Program-made: the position numbers and the translations under genes
NCBI GenBank assembly: GCA_010027395.1
Contig: RGVD01000030.1
Location: 1 to 16,674 of the forward strand
DNA length: 16,674 nucleotides
Origin: Bacteroidota bacterium
GTDB lineage: Bacteria; Bacteroidota; Bacteroidia; UKL13-3
Reading direction: 5' to 3'
Notes under the pieces: model-generated
The model's input: only the letters and a program-made list of their open reading frames with translations
What the model was told of the DNA's origin: nothing
Databases searched by the model: none
In this document: positions 6,004 to 13,655 of the stretch, in pieces
Numbering within the stretch: the first letter of the stretch is position 1
Layout of the letters: each line of letters begins with the position of its first letter

Positions 6004-7881
6004 ATGAAGAACAGAGTCAATATTTCAAAGCTTATAAGAGAAAAGTATAGAGAAGATACTATCTCTGCTGATGAGTTCAATAAAATTATTGACTCTGTTC
6101 TTCAAGAAGGATTGCCATATTGGCAAGGAAAAGTTGATACTGAAAATTTAGAAGAAAATCCAAATCAAGGTCAACAAATATCATATCACGCTAATGGAGC
6201 ACCGGGACCAAGAAACCCAATTTCAAATGCTGATAAAAACCTAATTCCAGCCGCTACAATAGCAGAACAAGGTCAGTCGGCTGGCCAAGAATATACTTTA
6301 CAAGTTCCTGATATATTCTCCATGATTACCAATTCAGAAATGGAAGTTGGAGATGAAGATAGAAATCTAATAGGAAAGATAGTAAAGAATATACAACCAG
6401 GTAAAGGTTTTTGGAGATTGCGTGTTAATGCAATAAACGACTATGTAAATAGAAATAAACAGAATGCTATTTCAGAAGTAAAAGATATAAGATCTGCTAT
6501 ATCTTCTCTTGTAATGTTGAATGTTCTTAAAAAATTAGCATTCTTTACAGCACAGCCAGGAAAACTATTTGAGTATATTTTTACTCCCATTATTGGTACA
6601 GAAGCCAAAGTAGTTGGCTCTACAGATACATCTATTATTGATGTAACAAAAGAATCACAAGGTGAAATATGGAACTATAGTTTAAAGTTCTTTACAGGAG
6701 ATGATTCAAGTTTTGTTGTTAAAGGTTCTGCAAAAAATTTAAAAGAGGTAGTTGTAAAGAATGATCGCCCTGTTACATATATTCTTGCTTCTGCTATAAA
6801 AGAAGGTACAAAAAGTAGAATTGAATTTGCAGAATTGTTGATTTCAACAGAATTTAAACACTTTCCAAAAAGTGAAGGTTGGACCATTAAAAAGATTTAT
6901 GATAATGGTTTGTTATTGGTTGCTGACGGTTTTTGTGGCATTTTAGTTATAAGAAAAGAAGAATATGACAAATTGGTTGCAGGTGGACAATCGCAACCTC
7001 TTCAAAAAGATATAGCAAAAAGAATACAAGGTATTGAGTCTGGAACTTCATCAGAAAAAACAGTATCCGGCATCTATTTTAATAATAAAGGCGAGCCTCT
7101 ATCTACAAATATTAGTAAAGTAAAAGAAAATATAAATACCATAGAAAATAGTGTTAATATATTAAAACCTCTTATTTCCGATCCAGAAAAAATAAAGACA
7201 TTTCTAACTCCGAGTGATAGTTCAGGTCGCGGTAGGGGAATTGAGAAACCTTTAAATCAGTTTAATACTGCAATTGGAGATGTAATAAAAGAATTAGCAA
7301 AAGACAAAAATGGAGCATATTATAATATAAATCCTATTGATTACTTGCCAAAATTAAAATCTCTTAATGATGAGGAAAAAATAACTAAATTTAATAAATT
7401 AATTTCTGATGCTGAAAATCGTATTGCTCAAATGAAAAATGCAATACAACAGCCTCCTCTTAAAGAAGCAAATCAAGAAACGATAAACACACAACAAACA
7501 CAAGATTCAGGAAATAAAACAGAAAAAGAATTAAATTTCAATATTACATTAAAAGGTTCTTGGCCTCTTATACCAAACAAGGCAATTCTTGATTTGGGAG
7601 ATCCTAATGAATATAATAAACAGCAATTAGTAATGGCAACAGATTTGGCTGATAATATTAAGAATACATTTGATGCATTTCAAAAATTAAACACCAATCT
7701 TGTTAAATATTTTGCTACTTCAAAAGAAGCAATAAGAGCAGCAGATGAATCAGACGAAGAATTTGCAAAAAAATCAAAAGATGCTGCAGATTATGTTGGT
7801 AATGCTGGAACTGAAGCAATTGAAAATGCTAAAACCATTCAAGACAATGTTTCTGAATTTCAGAAAAAAGAAAACGCATAA
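6004..7881 (+). CDS. Large uncharacterised phage protein (625 residues)
   Basis: Starts at ATG 6004 after an AGAGG SD. The first 100 residues are polar and Gln/Asn/Pro-rich. A globular part (about 110-330) follows, with FEYIFTPIIGTEAK, SIIDV (Asp213), YSLKFF (225-230) and VVKGSAKNL. The C-terminal half is long, polar and mostly helical with coiled-coil character (about 370-625). The order Glu190, Asp213, S-L-K226-228 resembles a degenerate PD-(D/E)XK nuclease core, but the usual acidic residue before Lys is Ser, so this is only a suggestion. The start VNISKLIREKYREDTISADEFNKII is like the short helical heads of virion proteins in large phages. It lies between clpP and the promoter of groEL. 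A structural or internal head role is possible; I do not recognise the family. Confidence 0.85.
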   Translation: MKNRVNISKLIREKYREDTISADEFNKIIDSVLQEGLPYWQGKVDTENLEENPNQGQQISYHANGAPGPRNPISNADKNLIPAATIAEQGQSAGQEYTLQVPDIFSMITNSEMEVGDEDRNLIGKIVKNIQPGKGFWRLRVNAINDYVNRNKQNAISEVKDIRSAISSLVMLNVLKKLAFFTAQPGKLFEYIFTPIIGTEAKVVGSTDTSIIDVTKESQGEIWNYSLKFFTGDDSSFVVKGSAKNLKEVVVKNDRPVTYILASAIKEGTKSRIEFAELLISTEFKHFPKSEGWTIKKIYDNGLLLVADGFCGILVIRKEEYDKLVAGGQSQPLQKDIAKRIQGIESGTSSEKTVSGIYFNNKGEPLSTNISKVKENINTIENSVNILKPLISDPEKIKTFLTPSDSSGRGRGIEKPLNQFNTAIGDVIKELAKDKNGAYYNINPIDYLPKLKSLNDEEKITKFNKLISDAENRIAQMKNAIQQPPLKEANQETINTQQTQDSGNKTEKELNFNITLKGSWPLIPNKAILDLGDPNEYNKQQLVMATDLADNIKNTFDAFQKLNTNLVKYFATSKEAIRAADESDEEFAKKSKDAADYVGNAGTEAIENAKTIQDNVSEFQKKENA

Positions 7882-7888
7882 AAATCAC

Positions 7889-7916
7889 TTGACTTTCTAA
7901 AAAATGATCGTATAAT
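7889..7916 (+). promoter_or_regulatory. Sigma-70-type promoter for groEL
   Basis: TTGACT (7889-7894), 16-nt AT-rich spacer, TATAAT (7911-7916, a perfect -10). It begins 7 nt after the previous stop and lies 20 nt before the GroEL ATG, giving a very short leader containing the SD CCGAGG. Confidence 0.9.
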
Positions 7917-7935
7917 GGTTTAAACCGAGGTTTAA

Positions 7936-9507
7936 ATGAGTAAAGTTTTTTGTCGTGAGAATGCACTAAATCAAAAACTGTTAGAAGGAATTGATATACT
8001 TGCCGATAATGTGGCTTCCACAATGGGTCCACGCGGTCGTACAGTAATCATACATGAAAAAGGTCGTCGTCCTTTTGCAACAAAAGACGGAGTATCTGTA
8101 AGCAAATTTGTAAATTTGGAAGATCCAATCCAAAATGTTGCAGCAGAAATAATGAAACAGGCAGCAGAAGAAACTGCTAATAATGCCGGTGATGGAACAA
8201 CAACATCAACGGTATTAGCAAGAGCTATTGTTGTTGAAAGCCAAAAGTACCTTGCTGCTGGTATTTCTCCAATTGAATTAAAGCGTGGTATTGATAAGGT
8301 CGTTTCTGCACTTGTAGATAAAGTAAAATCAGTATCAAAGCCAGTTATGAAACTGGAAGATGTTGAGAACGTTGCAACTATATCTGCAAATGGCGATAAA
8401 ACAATCGGAAAACTTATTGCCGAAGCTGTTGATCTAACAGGTAAAGATGGTGCTGTGACGATCAAAGAAGGTCGCTCACTACAAACTACACTTGAAATTG
8501 TTGAAGGCTTCCGTTTCAAGGGTGGTATTGCAGCAGGACAATTCATTACAAATGAACGTCTTGGCGTTATGAAGCATGAACGCCCACTATTCCTTATTAC
8601 AGACGAGAGAGTAGAAGACATTCAGCAGCTAATGCCTACATTGGAATTAGCAAGTCGTGCTAAACAACCACTAATTGTGGTTGCTGATGATATTTTCGGC
8701 GAAGCACTTGCAGCACTTATTGTAAATGCTATGCGTGGAAGCATGAAAGTTGCTGCAATCAAAGCACCATCATATGGTAAAGATAGATTTAATACATTAC
8801 AAGACATGGCAGTTGCTGTTGGTGCCACGTTTATCTCCGCACAAACAGGTAAAACACTTACAGATGTAAAGTTGAAAGATCTTGGCCGTGCTAAAACAAT
8901 TGAAAGTAACAAGCTTTGGACTACAATTGTTGGCGGTGAAGGCGATGCTAATATTATCTCAGAACGTATTGAAGCTTTACGAGAAGAGTTTAAAATTACA
9001 GAAGATATGAGTGAATGTGAAAAGATCCAAGAACGTATTACTCGTTTATCAAGTGGAGTTGCTACCATTCATGTTGGTGGTTCAACCGAAGTAGAAATGA
9101 TTGAAACAAAGCATCGTATTGAAGATGCTCTTGAAGCTGTACGTTCAGCACAAGATGAAGGTATTGTTGATGGTGGCGGTGTTGCTCTTATCCGTGCTTT
9201 CAGCAAGCTAAAACTCAAAGAACTTGAACTAGAAAACGAACAGCAACAGGTAGCATTTAAGATTTTATCTGCTGTTGTTGAAGCACCACTTCGTCAAATG
9301 TTGAAAAACGCTGATGAACCAGCAGATGTTATTATTGAGCGAGTTAAAAAGAAAGATGTTGGTTACAATATTTCATCCAGAACTTATTGTAATCTCGTAG
9401 AATCGGGTGTAATAGATCCTGCAAAGGTTACACGGGTTGCATTACAAAATGCAGCCAGCGTTGCTACAACGCTTATAACAACCAACTTTGCAATCATTGA
9501 CTCTTGA
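7936..9507 (+). CDS. groEL: GroEL-family chaperonin (group I, phage-encoded)
   Basis: A 523-residue protein aligning to GroEL along its whole length. It has STMGPRGRTV, ATKDGVSV (Asp51, E. coli Asp52), NNAGDGTTTSTVLA (Asp86, E. coli Asp87), the apical domain region (about 185-370), IEDALEAVRSAQDEGIVDGGGVALI (Asp397, E. coli Asp398) and DPAKVTR near the end. The three ATPase aspartates are kept, so it is probably active in folding proteins in the cytoplasm. It ends TTNFAIIDS and lacks the acidic linker and Gly-Gly-Met tail of bacterial GroEL (about 548 residues). No GroES/gp31-like gene follows; the next gene is helical. It has its own consensus promoter (7889). A viral chaperonin probably folds capsid or other phage proteins, either with the host GroES or without one as reported for some large-phage chaperonins. 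Confidence 0.97.
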   Translation: MSKVFCRENALNQKLLEGIDILADNVASTMGPRGRTVIIHEKGRRPFATKDGVSVSKFVNLEDPIQNVAAEIMKQAAEETANNAGDGTTTSTVLARAIVVESQKYLAAGISPIELKRGIDKVVSALVDKVKSVSKPVMKLEDVENVATISANGDKTIGKLIAEAVDLTGKDGAVTIKEGRSLQTTLEIVEGFRFKGGIAAGQFITNERLGVMKHERPLFLITDERVEDIQQLMPTLELASRAKQPLIVVADDIFGEALAALIVNAMRGSMKVAAIKAPSYGKDRFNTLQDMAVAVGATFISAQTGKTLTDVKLKDLGRAKTIESNKLWTTIVGGEGDANIISERIEALREEFKITEDMSECEKIQERITRLSSGVATIHVGGSTEVEMIETKHRIEDALEAVRSAQDEGIVDGGGVALIRAFSKLKLKELELENEQQQVAFKILSAVVEAPLRQMLKNADEPADVIIERVKKKDVGYNISSRTYCNLVESGVIDPAKVTRVALQNAASVATTLITTNFAIIDS

Positions 9508-9531
9508 CTTCTAAGAGAACTATGATAGACT
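9497..9531 (+). promoter_or_regulatory. Probable promoter(s) for the gene string after groEL
   Basis: Two tandem TTGACT hexamers (9497-9502 and 9504-9509) lie at the groEL stop. The first pairs with TATGAT (9521-9526, spacer 18) and the second with TAGACT (9526-9531, spacer 16). The segment GAACTATGATAG resembles GAAACTATGCTAT in the promoter at 4822. Confidence 0.6.
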
Positions 9532-9547
9532 TTCCCAAGGAGTTTTT

Positions 9548-9883
9548 ATGAATCAAAGAGTTAAACTACAAGTTACATCAGATTTAATTGATGTTCCAAG
9601 ATTAACAGGTATCATTTTGCAAGAAGCGGTAATTGATACCGCTAATCTTCATCAATTATTAGAACAGATTAGTAATCATCTAAAACACATTGAATTAAGT
9701 GACGAGCAATCTTTAGATGCACTCAAAGTCCAAATTAATAATATGGATGGTATTAGAGTTTTATTGAGTAAAATTGATTCTCGTGTTGCAGATGTTGCAT
9801 CAGTTGTTGGTGGTTTACATGAAGTTCTTACCAAACCACAAGAACAGAAAGTAGAAGAAAATGATAGCATCTCTTCCGGGTGA
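9548..9883 (+). CDS. Small helical phage protein of unknown function
   Basis: A 111-residue protein with a strong SD (AAGGAG) 6 nt before the ATG at 9548 and a promoter just upstream. The sequence is predicted helical throughout (LHQLLEQISNHLKHIELSDEQ; IRVLLSKIDSRVADVASVVGGLHEVL) with an acidic, polar tail. The central helix spacing suggests a coiled-coil or helical bundle. It directly follows groEL but has no GroES beta-barrel features, such as the GroES mobile-loop segment, so a co-chaperonin role is unsupported. Its 3' end overlaps the next gene by 23 nt. Confidence 0.75.
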   Translation: MNQRVKLQVTSDLIDVPRLTGIILQEAVIDTANLHQLLEQISNHLKHIELSDEQSLDALKVQINNMDGIRVLLSKIDSRVADVASVVGGLHEVLTKPQEQKVEENDSISSG

Positions 9884-10103
9884 TCCTATATGGCTGAGAG
9901 AAGGAGTATTTGTTATATCTGAAATATATTCGGATCAAGGAATCCCATCAGGCATTTTTTTGAATAAACCTTGTCGTGGTATTTTTTTAGAAAGAAAGAC
10001 AATAAAAAGTAAATCATATATCAAAGCTTATGTTGACAACGTAGGTGAAAGATTTGTTGAAGAAGATGAAGTTATAGAACTTACAAGAGGTAAAAATGAT
10101 TAA
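9861..10103 (+). CDS. Small beta-rich phage protein of unknown function
   Basis: An 80-residue frame from ATG 9861, overlapping the previous gene by 23 nt and the next by 8 nt. The hydrophobic pattern (PIWLREGVFVISEIYSDQ; GIFLERKTI; YIKAYVDNVGERFVEEDEVIEL) suggests a small beta-barrel, perhaps related to the GDLV-type SH3-like proteins elsewhere in the window. That link is weak. The SD is poor (AGAAG) and the overlap suggests coupled translation. Function unknown. Confidence 0.65.
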   Translation: MIASLPGDPIWLREGVFVISEIYSDQGIPSGIFLNKPCRGIFLERKTIKSKSYIKAYVDNVGERFVEEDEVIELTRGKND

Positions 10104-10356
10104 ACTAACAGAAGCACAGAAAACAGGTACAACAACAAAAGATTTAACTGGCAGAACAGTATTTCAATCAAGCTTTCTTTACAGAGATCTTTTTATAAAT
10201 CCAGAACATATCATTTCAATTAATGAAGAAATATCTTCTGATTCTTCAATGAAGCTTTCAAGGATTGAAACTACACGAGGTTCATTTGTTGTTGTTGGAA
10301 CTCCAAACGAGATTCAAAAAGAATTTTCTTCAAAAAAGAAAGTTTTAAGAGATTAA
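10096..10356 (+). CDS. FlbD-like small protein
   Basis: An 86-residue protein with SD AAGAGG before the ATG at 10096. The pattern MIKLT ... LFINPEHIISI ... KLSRIETTRGSFVVVGTPNEIQKEF follows the FlbD-like layout (MI.Lt...NPd.I..ie...t.i.l.nG..yvV.e...Ei). The flagellar name is historical: similar small domains occur in phages without flagella, with unknown roles. Confidence in the gene is good; confidence in the FlbD label is moderate. Confidence 0.7.
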   Translation: MIKLTEAQKTGTTTKDLTGRTVFQSSFLYRDLFINPEHIISINEEISSDSSMKLSRIETTRGSFVVVGTPNEIQKEFSSKKKVLRD

Positions 10357-10357
10357 A

Positions 10358-10618
10358 ATGTCTAAACGATATAGCGTATATGTAGAAACACACTGTCGTT
10401 TCTGTAAAAAGGCAGTTGCTTTGCTTGAAGAAAGTAAATTACCTTTCATTGTTGTTGTAACAGATAAAAATGAAGAATTTTTAAACGAGATTAAACAACA
10501 AACAGGCCATAAAACAGTTCCAATTATTTTGGAACATGATGATAATAATGTAAGACTTATTGGTGGAAGTGATAATTTAGAGCAATATTTAACGGAGTTA
10601 AAAAATGGATCCAATTGA
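10358..10618 (+). CDS. Glutaredoxin
   Basis: An 86-residue protein with the complete minimal glutaredoxin fold: a first strand (YSVYVE), active-site motif C13-R-F-C16, the helix after it, KTVPIIL with the cis-proline at residue 55, and IGGSDNLEQYL with the Gly-Gly turn (69-70) that helps bind glutathione. Dithiol glutaredoxins reduce disulfides using glutathione and can supply electrons to ribonucleotide reductase; phages often encode them for that reason. No ribonucleotide reductase gene lies in this window. The gene follows the previous stop by 1 nt and overlaps the next by 14 nt, so it is co-transcribed. Confidence 0.9.
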   Translation: MSKRYSVYVETHCRFCKKAVALLEESKLPFIVVVTDKNEEFLNEIKQQTGHKTVPIILEHDDNNVRLIGGSDNLEQYLTELKNGSN

Positions 10619-11012
10619 GTGTTCTTTTATTCCAATTAAAAAATCTAAATATGCCGTAGACGAGGAAATGAAAGACGGACTCTATAGTAGTAGTGTTTAT
10701 AATGTTGAAGGCTTTGGTGTAACTAAATGGGTTGTTTGTGCCTATCTAAAAGTAGAACACAAAAAACTCCTTGATGAAGGAACAACAAGTAAAGCACTAA
10801 TTGACGGATGTCTTGCTCATTTAAATTATATGCCAGAGGGAGCAAGAAAAACAAAAAAAGCACAAAAACCTAAATATGGTAATCTTCAACCCCTTGTCTC
10901 TAAAATAACCGGTGAATATGATGTTGTGTATAAAGATGATCGCGTAATAGTTCAACTTGTTACCGATGATCGACAGAATCCCCACTTTTGGGGTGAGGGA
11001 GATAGAATTTAA
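10605..11012 (+). CDS. Unrecognised phage protein
   Basis: A 135-residue protein overlapping the glutaredoxin gene by 14 nt, with an ACGGAG SD inside it. The first half contains KYAVDEEMKDGLYSSSVYN and WVVCAYLKVEHKKLL. A basic linker (GARKTKKAQKPKYG) leads to a beta-like C-terminal part (ITGEYDVVYKDDRVIVQLV) and an aromatic end (NPHFWGEGDRI). No catalytic or metal motif is visible and the family is unknown. It sits between glutaredoxin and Hsp20 in one operon. Confidence 0.75.
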   Translation: MDPIECSFIPIKKSKYAVDEEMKDGLYSSSVYNVEGFGVTKWVVCAYLKVEHKKLLDEGTTSKALIDGCLAHLNYMPEGARKTKKAQKPKYGNLQPLVSKITGEYDVVYKDDRVIVQLVTDDRQNPHFWGEGDRI

Positions 11013-11023
11013 GGAGATTAATT

Positions 11024-11380
11024 ATGTTATACACAACAAACCTATCAAGAATGCTGGATGAAGTATTTACTTTTCCATATCAGACAAAAGTTTTAGATAA
11101 TTCTTTTGTATATGATTTTGTAAAAACCGAAAAGGATGGCTCTTCAAAAATTGAAGTAGTTGTTCCAGGATATTCAAAAGAAGATTTAAAACTAGAAGTT
11201 TCTGATGGTATATTGAAGCTTTGGTGTGATTTAGAGGGAAAAAAGTTTAAACGCCATTGGAAGATTTCTGATAGTGTTGATACTAAAAAGATCAAAGCAG
11301 AATGTAAAAATGGAATTTTGACTGTATCTCTTACCCTCAAAGAGAAATCATCTAAAGTTTCATCAATTACAATTGAGTAA
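11024..11380 (+). CDS. Hsp20/alpha-crystallin small heat-shock protein
   Basis: A 118-residue protein with an alpha-crystallin domain at about 38-108. It shows VPGYSKEDLKLEVSDGILKL (47-66), the family's (V/L)PG...eDi.V.v..g.L.i strand pattern, and ECKNGILTVSL (93-103), the conserved A.x.NGvL.v.lpk motif. An IXI oligomerisation motif (I115-T-I117) lies at the very C-terminus. Small heat-shock proteins hold unfolding proteins without ATP; T4-like marine phages often encode one, possibly for virion assembly. It has a strong SD (AAGGAG) and ends the operon before the terminator at 11430. Confidence 0.92.
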   Translation: MLYTTNLSRMLDEVFTFPYQTKVLDNSFVYDFVKTEKDGSSKIEVVVPGYSKEDLKLEVSDGILKLWCDLEGKKFKRHWKISDSVDTKKIKAECKNGILTVSLTLKEKSSKVSSITIE

Positions 11381-11429
11381 TAATTATATATAGTGTATAT
11401 TTATTTTCCTAGGGAATAATAATACATCG

Positions 11430-11456
11430 AGGCGTATCTGGTATACGCCTTTTTTA
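11430..11456 (+). terminator. Rho-independent terminator
   Basis: An 8-bp stem (AGGCGTAT / ATACGCCT) with a CTGGT loop is followed by TTTTTA. It lies 50 nt after the Hsp20 stop, and no promoter is evident between it and the next ATG at 11480. Confidence 0.88.
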
Positions 11457-11479
11457 TTGTTGAAAGGCTATTTAATAAT

Positions 11480-11845
11480 ATGAGAGAATTGTTAGAGAGT
11501 TTTAAAAGCTATACGCATAAAATAAACGAAGCCGCTGATGAAAGTCAGATGAAAATAAGCTTGCTTATGGTAATTGATCGTACAATAGATCGCTATAAGG
11601 AAGATATATTATCTGATATTCGTTCTGTTACAGGTGTTACGATTATCAACATAGAACAACATAAAAATGTTAAAAATCTTGACTATAACGTAGTTCTTAT
11701 GAAATTTGATGTTGATCCATACAAATCACCGGATCCTGATGTGAAGGTGAACATTCTTGATGCTCTTTTAAGAATCAGAAAACAACTTCTCCAAATAAAA
11801 GGTATCATAAGAATCAAATACCTCACAAAACCGGAAAGATTCTAA
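11480..11845 (+). CDS. Unrecognised phage protein
   Basis: A 121-residue protein starting MRELLESFKSYTHKINEAAD, a short helical head of the kind seen in several virion-associated proteins of large phages. An alternating alpha/beta pattern follows (ISLLMVIDRTIDRYKEDILSDIRSVTGVTIINIEQ; YNVVLMKFDVDP; NILDALLRIRKQLLQIKGIIRIKYL), which suggests a ferredoxin-like sandwich. The ATG at 11480 has GAAAGG about 12 nt upstream. Function unknown. Confidence 0.78.
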   Translation: MRELLESFKSYTHKINEAADESQMKISLLMVIDRTIDRYKEDILSDIRSVTGVTIINIEQHKNVKNLDYNVVLMKFDVDPYKSPDPDVKVNILDALLRIRKQLLQIKGIIRIKYLTKPERF

Positions 11846-11847
11846 AC

Positions 11848-12036
11848 ATGAACAACGGCAAATTATATGTTAAATCTACATGTATGATTTGCCTTGGCAA
11901 GAAAAACTTTTGCACTTATTGTGATGCTGGTTTAACATATACCGAAGCAGCTGATACGATCATAAAAGAATGGCTAAAACAACAATCAGAAGAAGTTAGA
12001 AGATTTATAGTAGGAGATGGAGATGAAAAAAAGTAA
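11848..12036 (+). CDS. Small zinc-ribbon-like protein
   Basis: A 62-residue protein with C12-x2-C15-x6-C22-x2-C25 (CMICLGKKNFCTYC), resembling one zinc module of DnaJ-type or rubredoxin-like ribbons, followed by a helix (EAADTIIKEWLKQQSEEVRRFI). Similar tiny two-CxxC proteins are common in marine myoviruses; their function is unknown. The start is 2 nt after the previous stop, and the 3' end overlaps the next gene. Confidence 0.75.
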   Translation: MNNGKLYVKSTCMICLGKKNFCTYCDAGLTYTEAADTIIKEWLKQQSEEVRRFIVGDGDEKK

Positions 12037-13297
12037 TCTTCTTTTAACATTATTTATTCTATTTGGTTCTTGCGAATGCGAATTAGAACCATTAGGAGAA
12101 GTGTTAGGTAATCCCTGCTATGTAGATGATAATGGAAGCGTTGTACAAATAGGTCAAAATAGTGAAGATTACAAAGATAGAAATCTTGGTATATGCTCAA
12201 CAGGCAAAACAAAAAGAGATGAAAACGATAATTTAATATGTGTTGGTGAAATAGCACCACAAGAAGAAGATTGTAACAATCTTGATGATAATTGTAATGG
12301 TTTTGTAGATGATGAATACGATGGCTATGCTCTTTATAGACCATATTATTCAAGTCAAAATACCTGTATACCATTAGGTGTATGCAGATATGCACAACAA
12401 GAATGCGTTGATGGAAATTGGGTATGCGATTATCCAAGTGATTATGGCAGAGAAGTATGTGACGGAAGAGATAACGACTGCGATGGTTATATAGACGAAG
12501 ATACAGATGAAGATCCTATATTTGATCCAGCAGATCGTTATGTTTATACAGCAGATCCTGACACGATAAATGTTGGTGAATGTCGTGCAGGATATAAAGA
12601 ATGTGCATACGGAGTTGTTAGTGTTAGAAACATGAGAACTCCAATAGCAGAAATATGTGGTAATGATGACGATGATGATTGTGATGGATTAACAGATGAA
12701 GTTGAGAATGATTCAGAACAAAATGATTTTGCTTTAATTATTGATTATTCCGGTTCAATGGAGGTAATCATTAATAGTGTTGCTGATGCACTATGTTCTT
12801 GGTCTTCGCAGGGAGTATTAGAAAATAGTAGATTTGCAGTTATAGCGATAGGCTATACCGGTCCATATTCCAATAGTGAAATGAGTGTATTAACTGATTT
12901 TACTGATTCAGGAACTGCTTGTCAGATAATAAGAATGGCAAATAGAACGCAATTTGCTGGTAGTCAAGAATATCAACTTGATGCAACATTTAATGCTAAT
13001 GACACAAATTCAGCTGGATATATTAATTGGTCAAGTAATAATAAAAAAGTATTAATATTCAGTGACGAATTATTGCAACAAGATTTTCAAATAACTGTTG
13101 AGGATGCAATAGAAGCAGTTGTTCAACAATGCACAGAAAATGGATATTCAATAGGCGCATTTATAACTTACGATATTCCCGATCAAGCACTTTGGGTTGA
13201 TTTAACTCAAAGATGTGGAGGATTTTTAGATTATTTAAGTAGTAATCCTCAACAAATGATTGATAGATTAAATTATTGGGTAGGCACAGATTGTTGA
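12023..13297 (+). CDS. Lipoprotein with three MopE-type metal-binding repeats and a von Willebrand A domain
   Basis: The start at 12023 is preferred over 12017 because TAGGAGATGG gives proper SD spacing. The 424-residue product opens with Lys-Lys and a hydrophobic stretch ending LFGSC, a plausible lipobox with Cys17 as the lipidated residue. It carries three Cys-Asp motifs of the MopE/putative metal-binding type: 84-98 (CNNLDDNCNGFVDDE), 146-160 (CDGRDNDCDGYIDED) and 212-226 (CGNDDDDDCDGLTDE). Between them are GVC...ECVDG and GECRAGYKEC modules. A vWA domain follows from about 235, with MIDAS motif DYSGS (241-245) and a late FSDE strand, and Cys pairs near the end. Such proteins are typical of myxobacterial and related cell surfaces and usually bind Ca or Cu. 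In a phage it could be a receptor-masking or superinfection-exclusion lipoprotein, or a virion adhesin. It overlaps the preceding gene by 14 nt. Confidence 0.88.
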   Translation: MKKSNLLLTLFILFGSCECELEPLGEVLGNPCYVDDNGSVVQIGQNSEDYKDRNLGICSTGKTKRDENDNLICVGEIAPQEEDCNNLDDNCNGFVDDEYDGYALYRPYYSSQNTCIPLGVCRYAQQECVDGNWVCDYPSDYGREVCDGRDNDCDGYIDEDTDEDPIFDPADRYVYTADPDTINVGECRAGYKECAYGVVSVRNMRTPIAEICGNDDDDDCDGLTDEVENDSEQNDFALIIDYSGSMEVIINSVADALCSWSSQGVLENSRFAVIAIGYTGPYSNSEMSVLTDFTDSGTACQIIRMANRTQFAGSQEYQLDATFNANDTNSAGYINWSSNNKKVLIFSDELLQQDFQITVEDAIEAVVQQCTENGYSIGAFITYDIPDQALWVDLTQRCGGFLDYLSSNPQQMIDRLNYWVGTDC

Positions 13298-13310
13298 CCT
13301 AATTAATTAT

Positions 13311-13628
13311 ATGGTTGATGATCTCCGAAAGATATTTTGTGAATTTGATATCGGTGATTTAGTTCGTCTTGTTGAAGATTACAATGTTGACGTCGGATAT
13401 GGATTGGTTACTGATGTTAAACCTAATTTTGACGATGTTTATGATTTAGAGTATCTAAGAGTTAGAATAGGCACATTAAGAGATATAATACCAGCAAGGA
13501 GTGATGATTTTTTTCCTTCAAAACCACAAGTATTAGTTTTATGGTCTGGTAAAAATTTAGTTGGTTCAAATAAAAGTATTTGGATGTATGAAAGTGAATT
13601 AACTTTAGTTCAAAAAGCAGTAAAATAG
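13311..13628 (+). CDS. SH3-like (GDLV-type) phage protein
   Basis: A 105-residue protein with EFDIGDLVRLVEDYN, then GYGLVTDVKPNFDD, then YLRVRIG and VLVLWSG, the same order of strands as the small proteins at 4617 and 16266. This suggests an SH3/KOW-like barrel. No clear SD precedes the ATG at 13311, so the exact start is uncertain; the gene begins 13 nt after the lipoprotein stop. Function unknown. Confidence 0.7.
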   Translation: MVDDLRKIFCEFDIGDLVRLVEDYNVDVGYGLVTDVKPNFDDVYDLEYLRVRIGTLRDIIPARSDDFFPSKPQVLVLWSGKNLVGSNKSIWMYESELTLVQKAVK

Positions 13629-13655
13629 ACTAAATAGTTAATGTGGAGAAATAAA

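Noticed and set aside
7971..8621. 216-residue open frame on the minus strand
   Set aside because: It lies entirely opposite the well-conserved GroEL sequence, has no start context and shows a Ser/Thr-rich shadow composition.
9548..9883. Co-chaperonin (GroES/gp31) after groEL
   Set aside because: The protein is helical throughout and lacks the beta-barrel and mobile-loop pattern of GroES.
13294..13322. TTGACC near the lipoprotein stop as a promoter for 13311
   Set aside because: No acceptable -10 lies 16-18 nt downstream.
13630..13636. CTAAATA as a T4-type late promoter for 13656
   Set aside because: One partial match in an AT-rich genome; no repeated TATAAATA motif was found before the other likely late genes.
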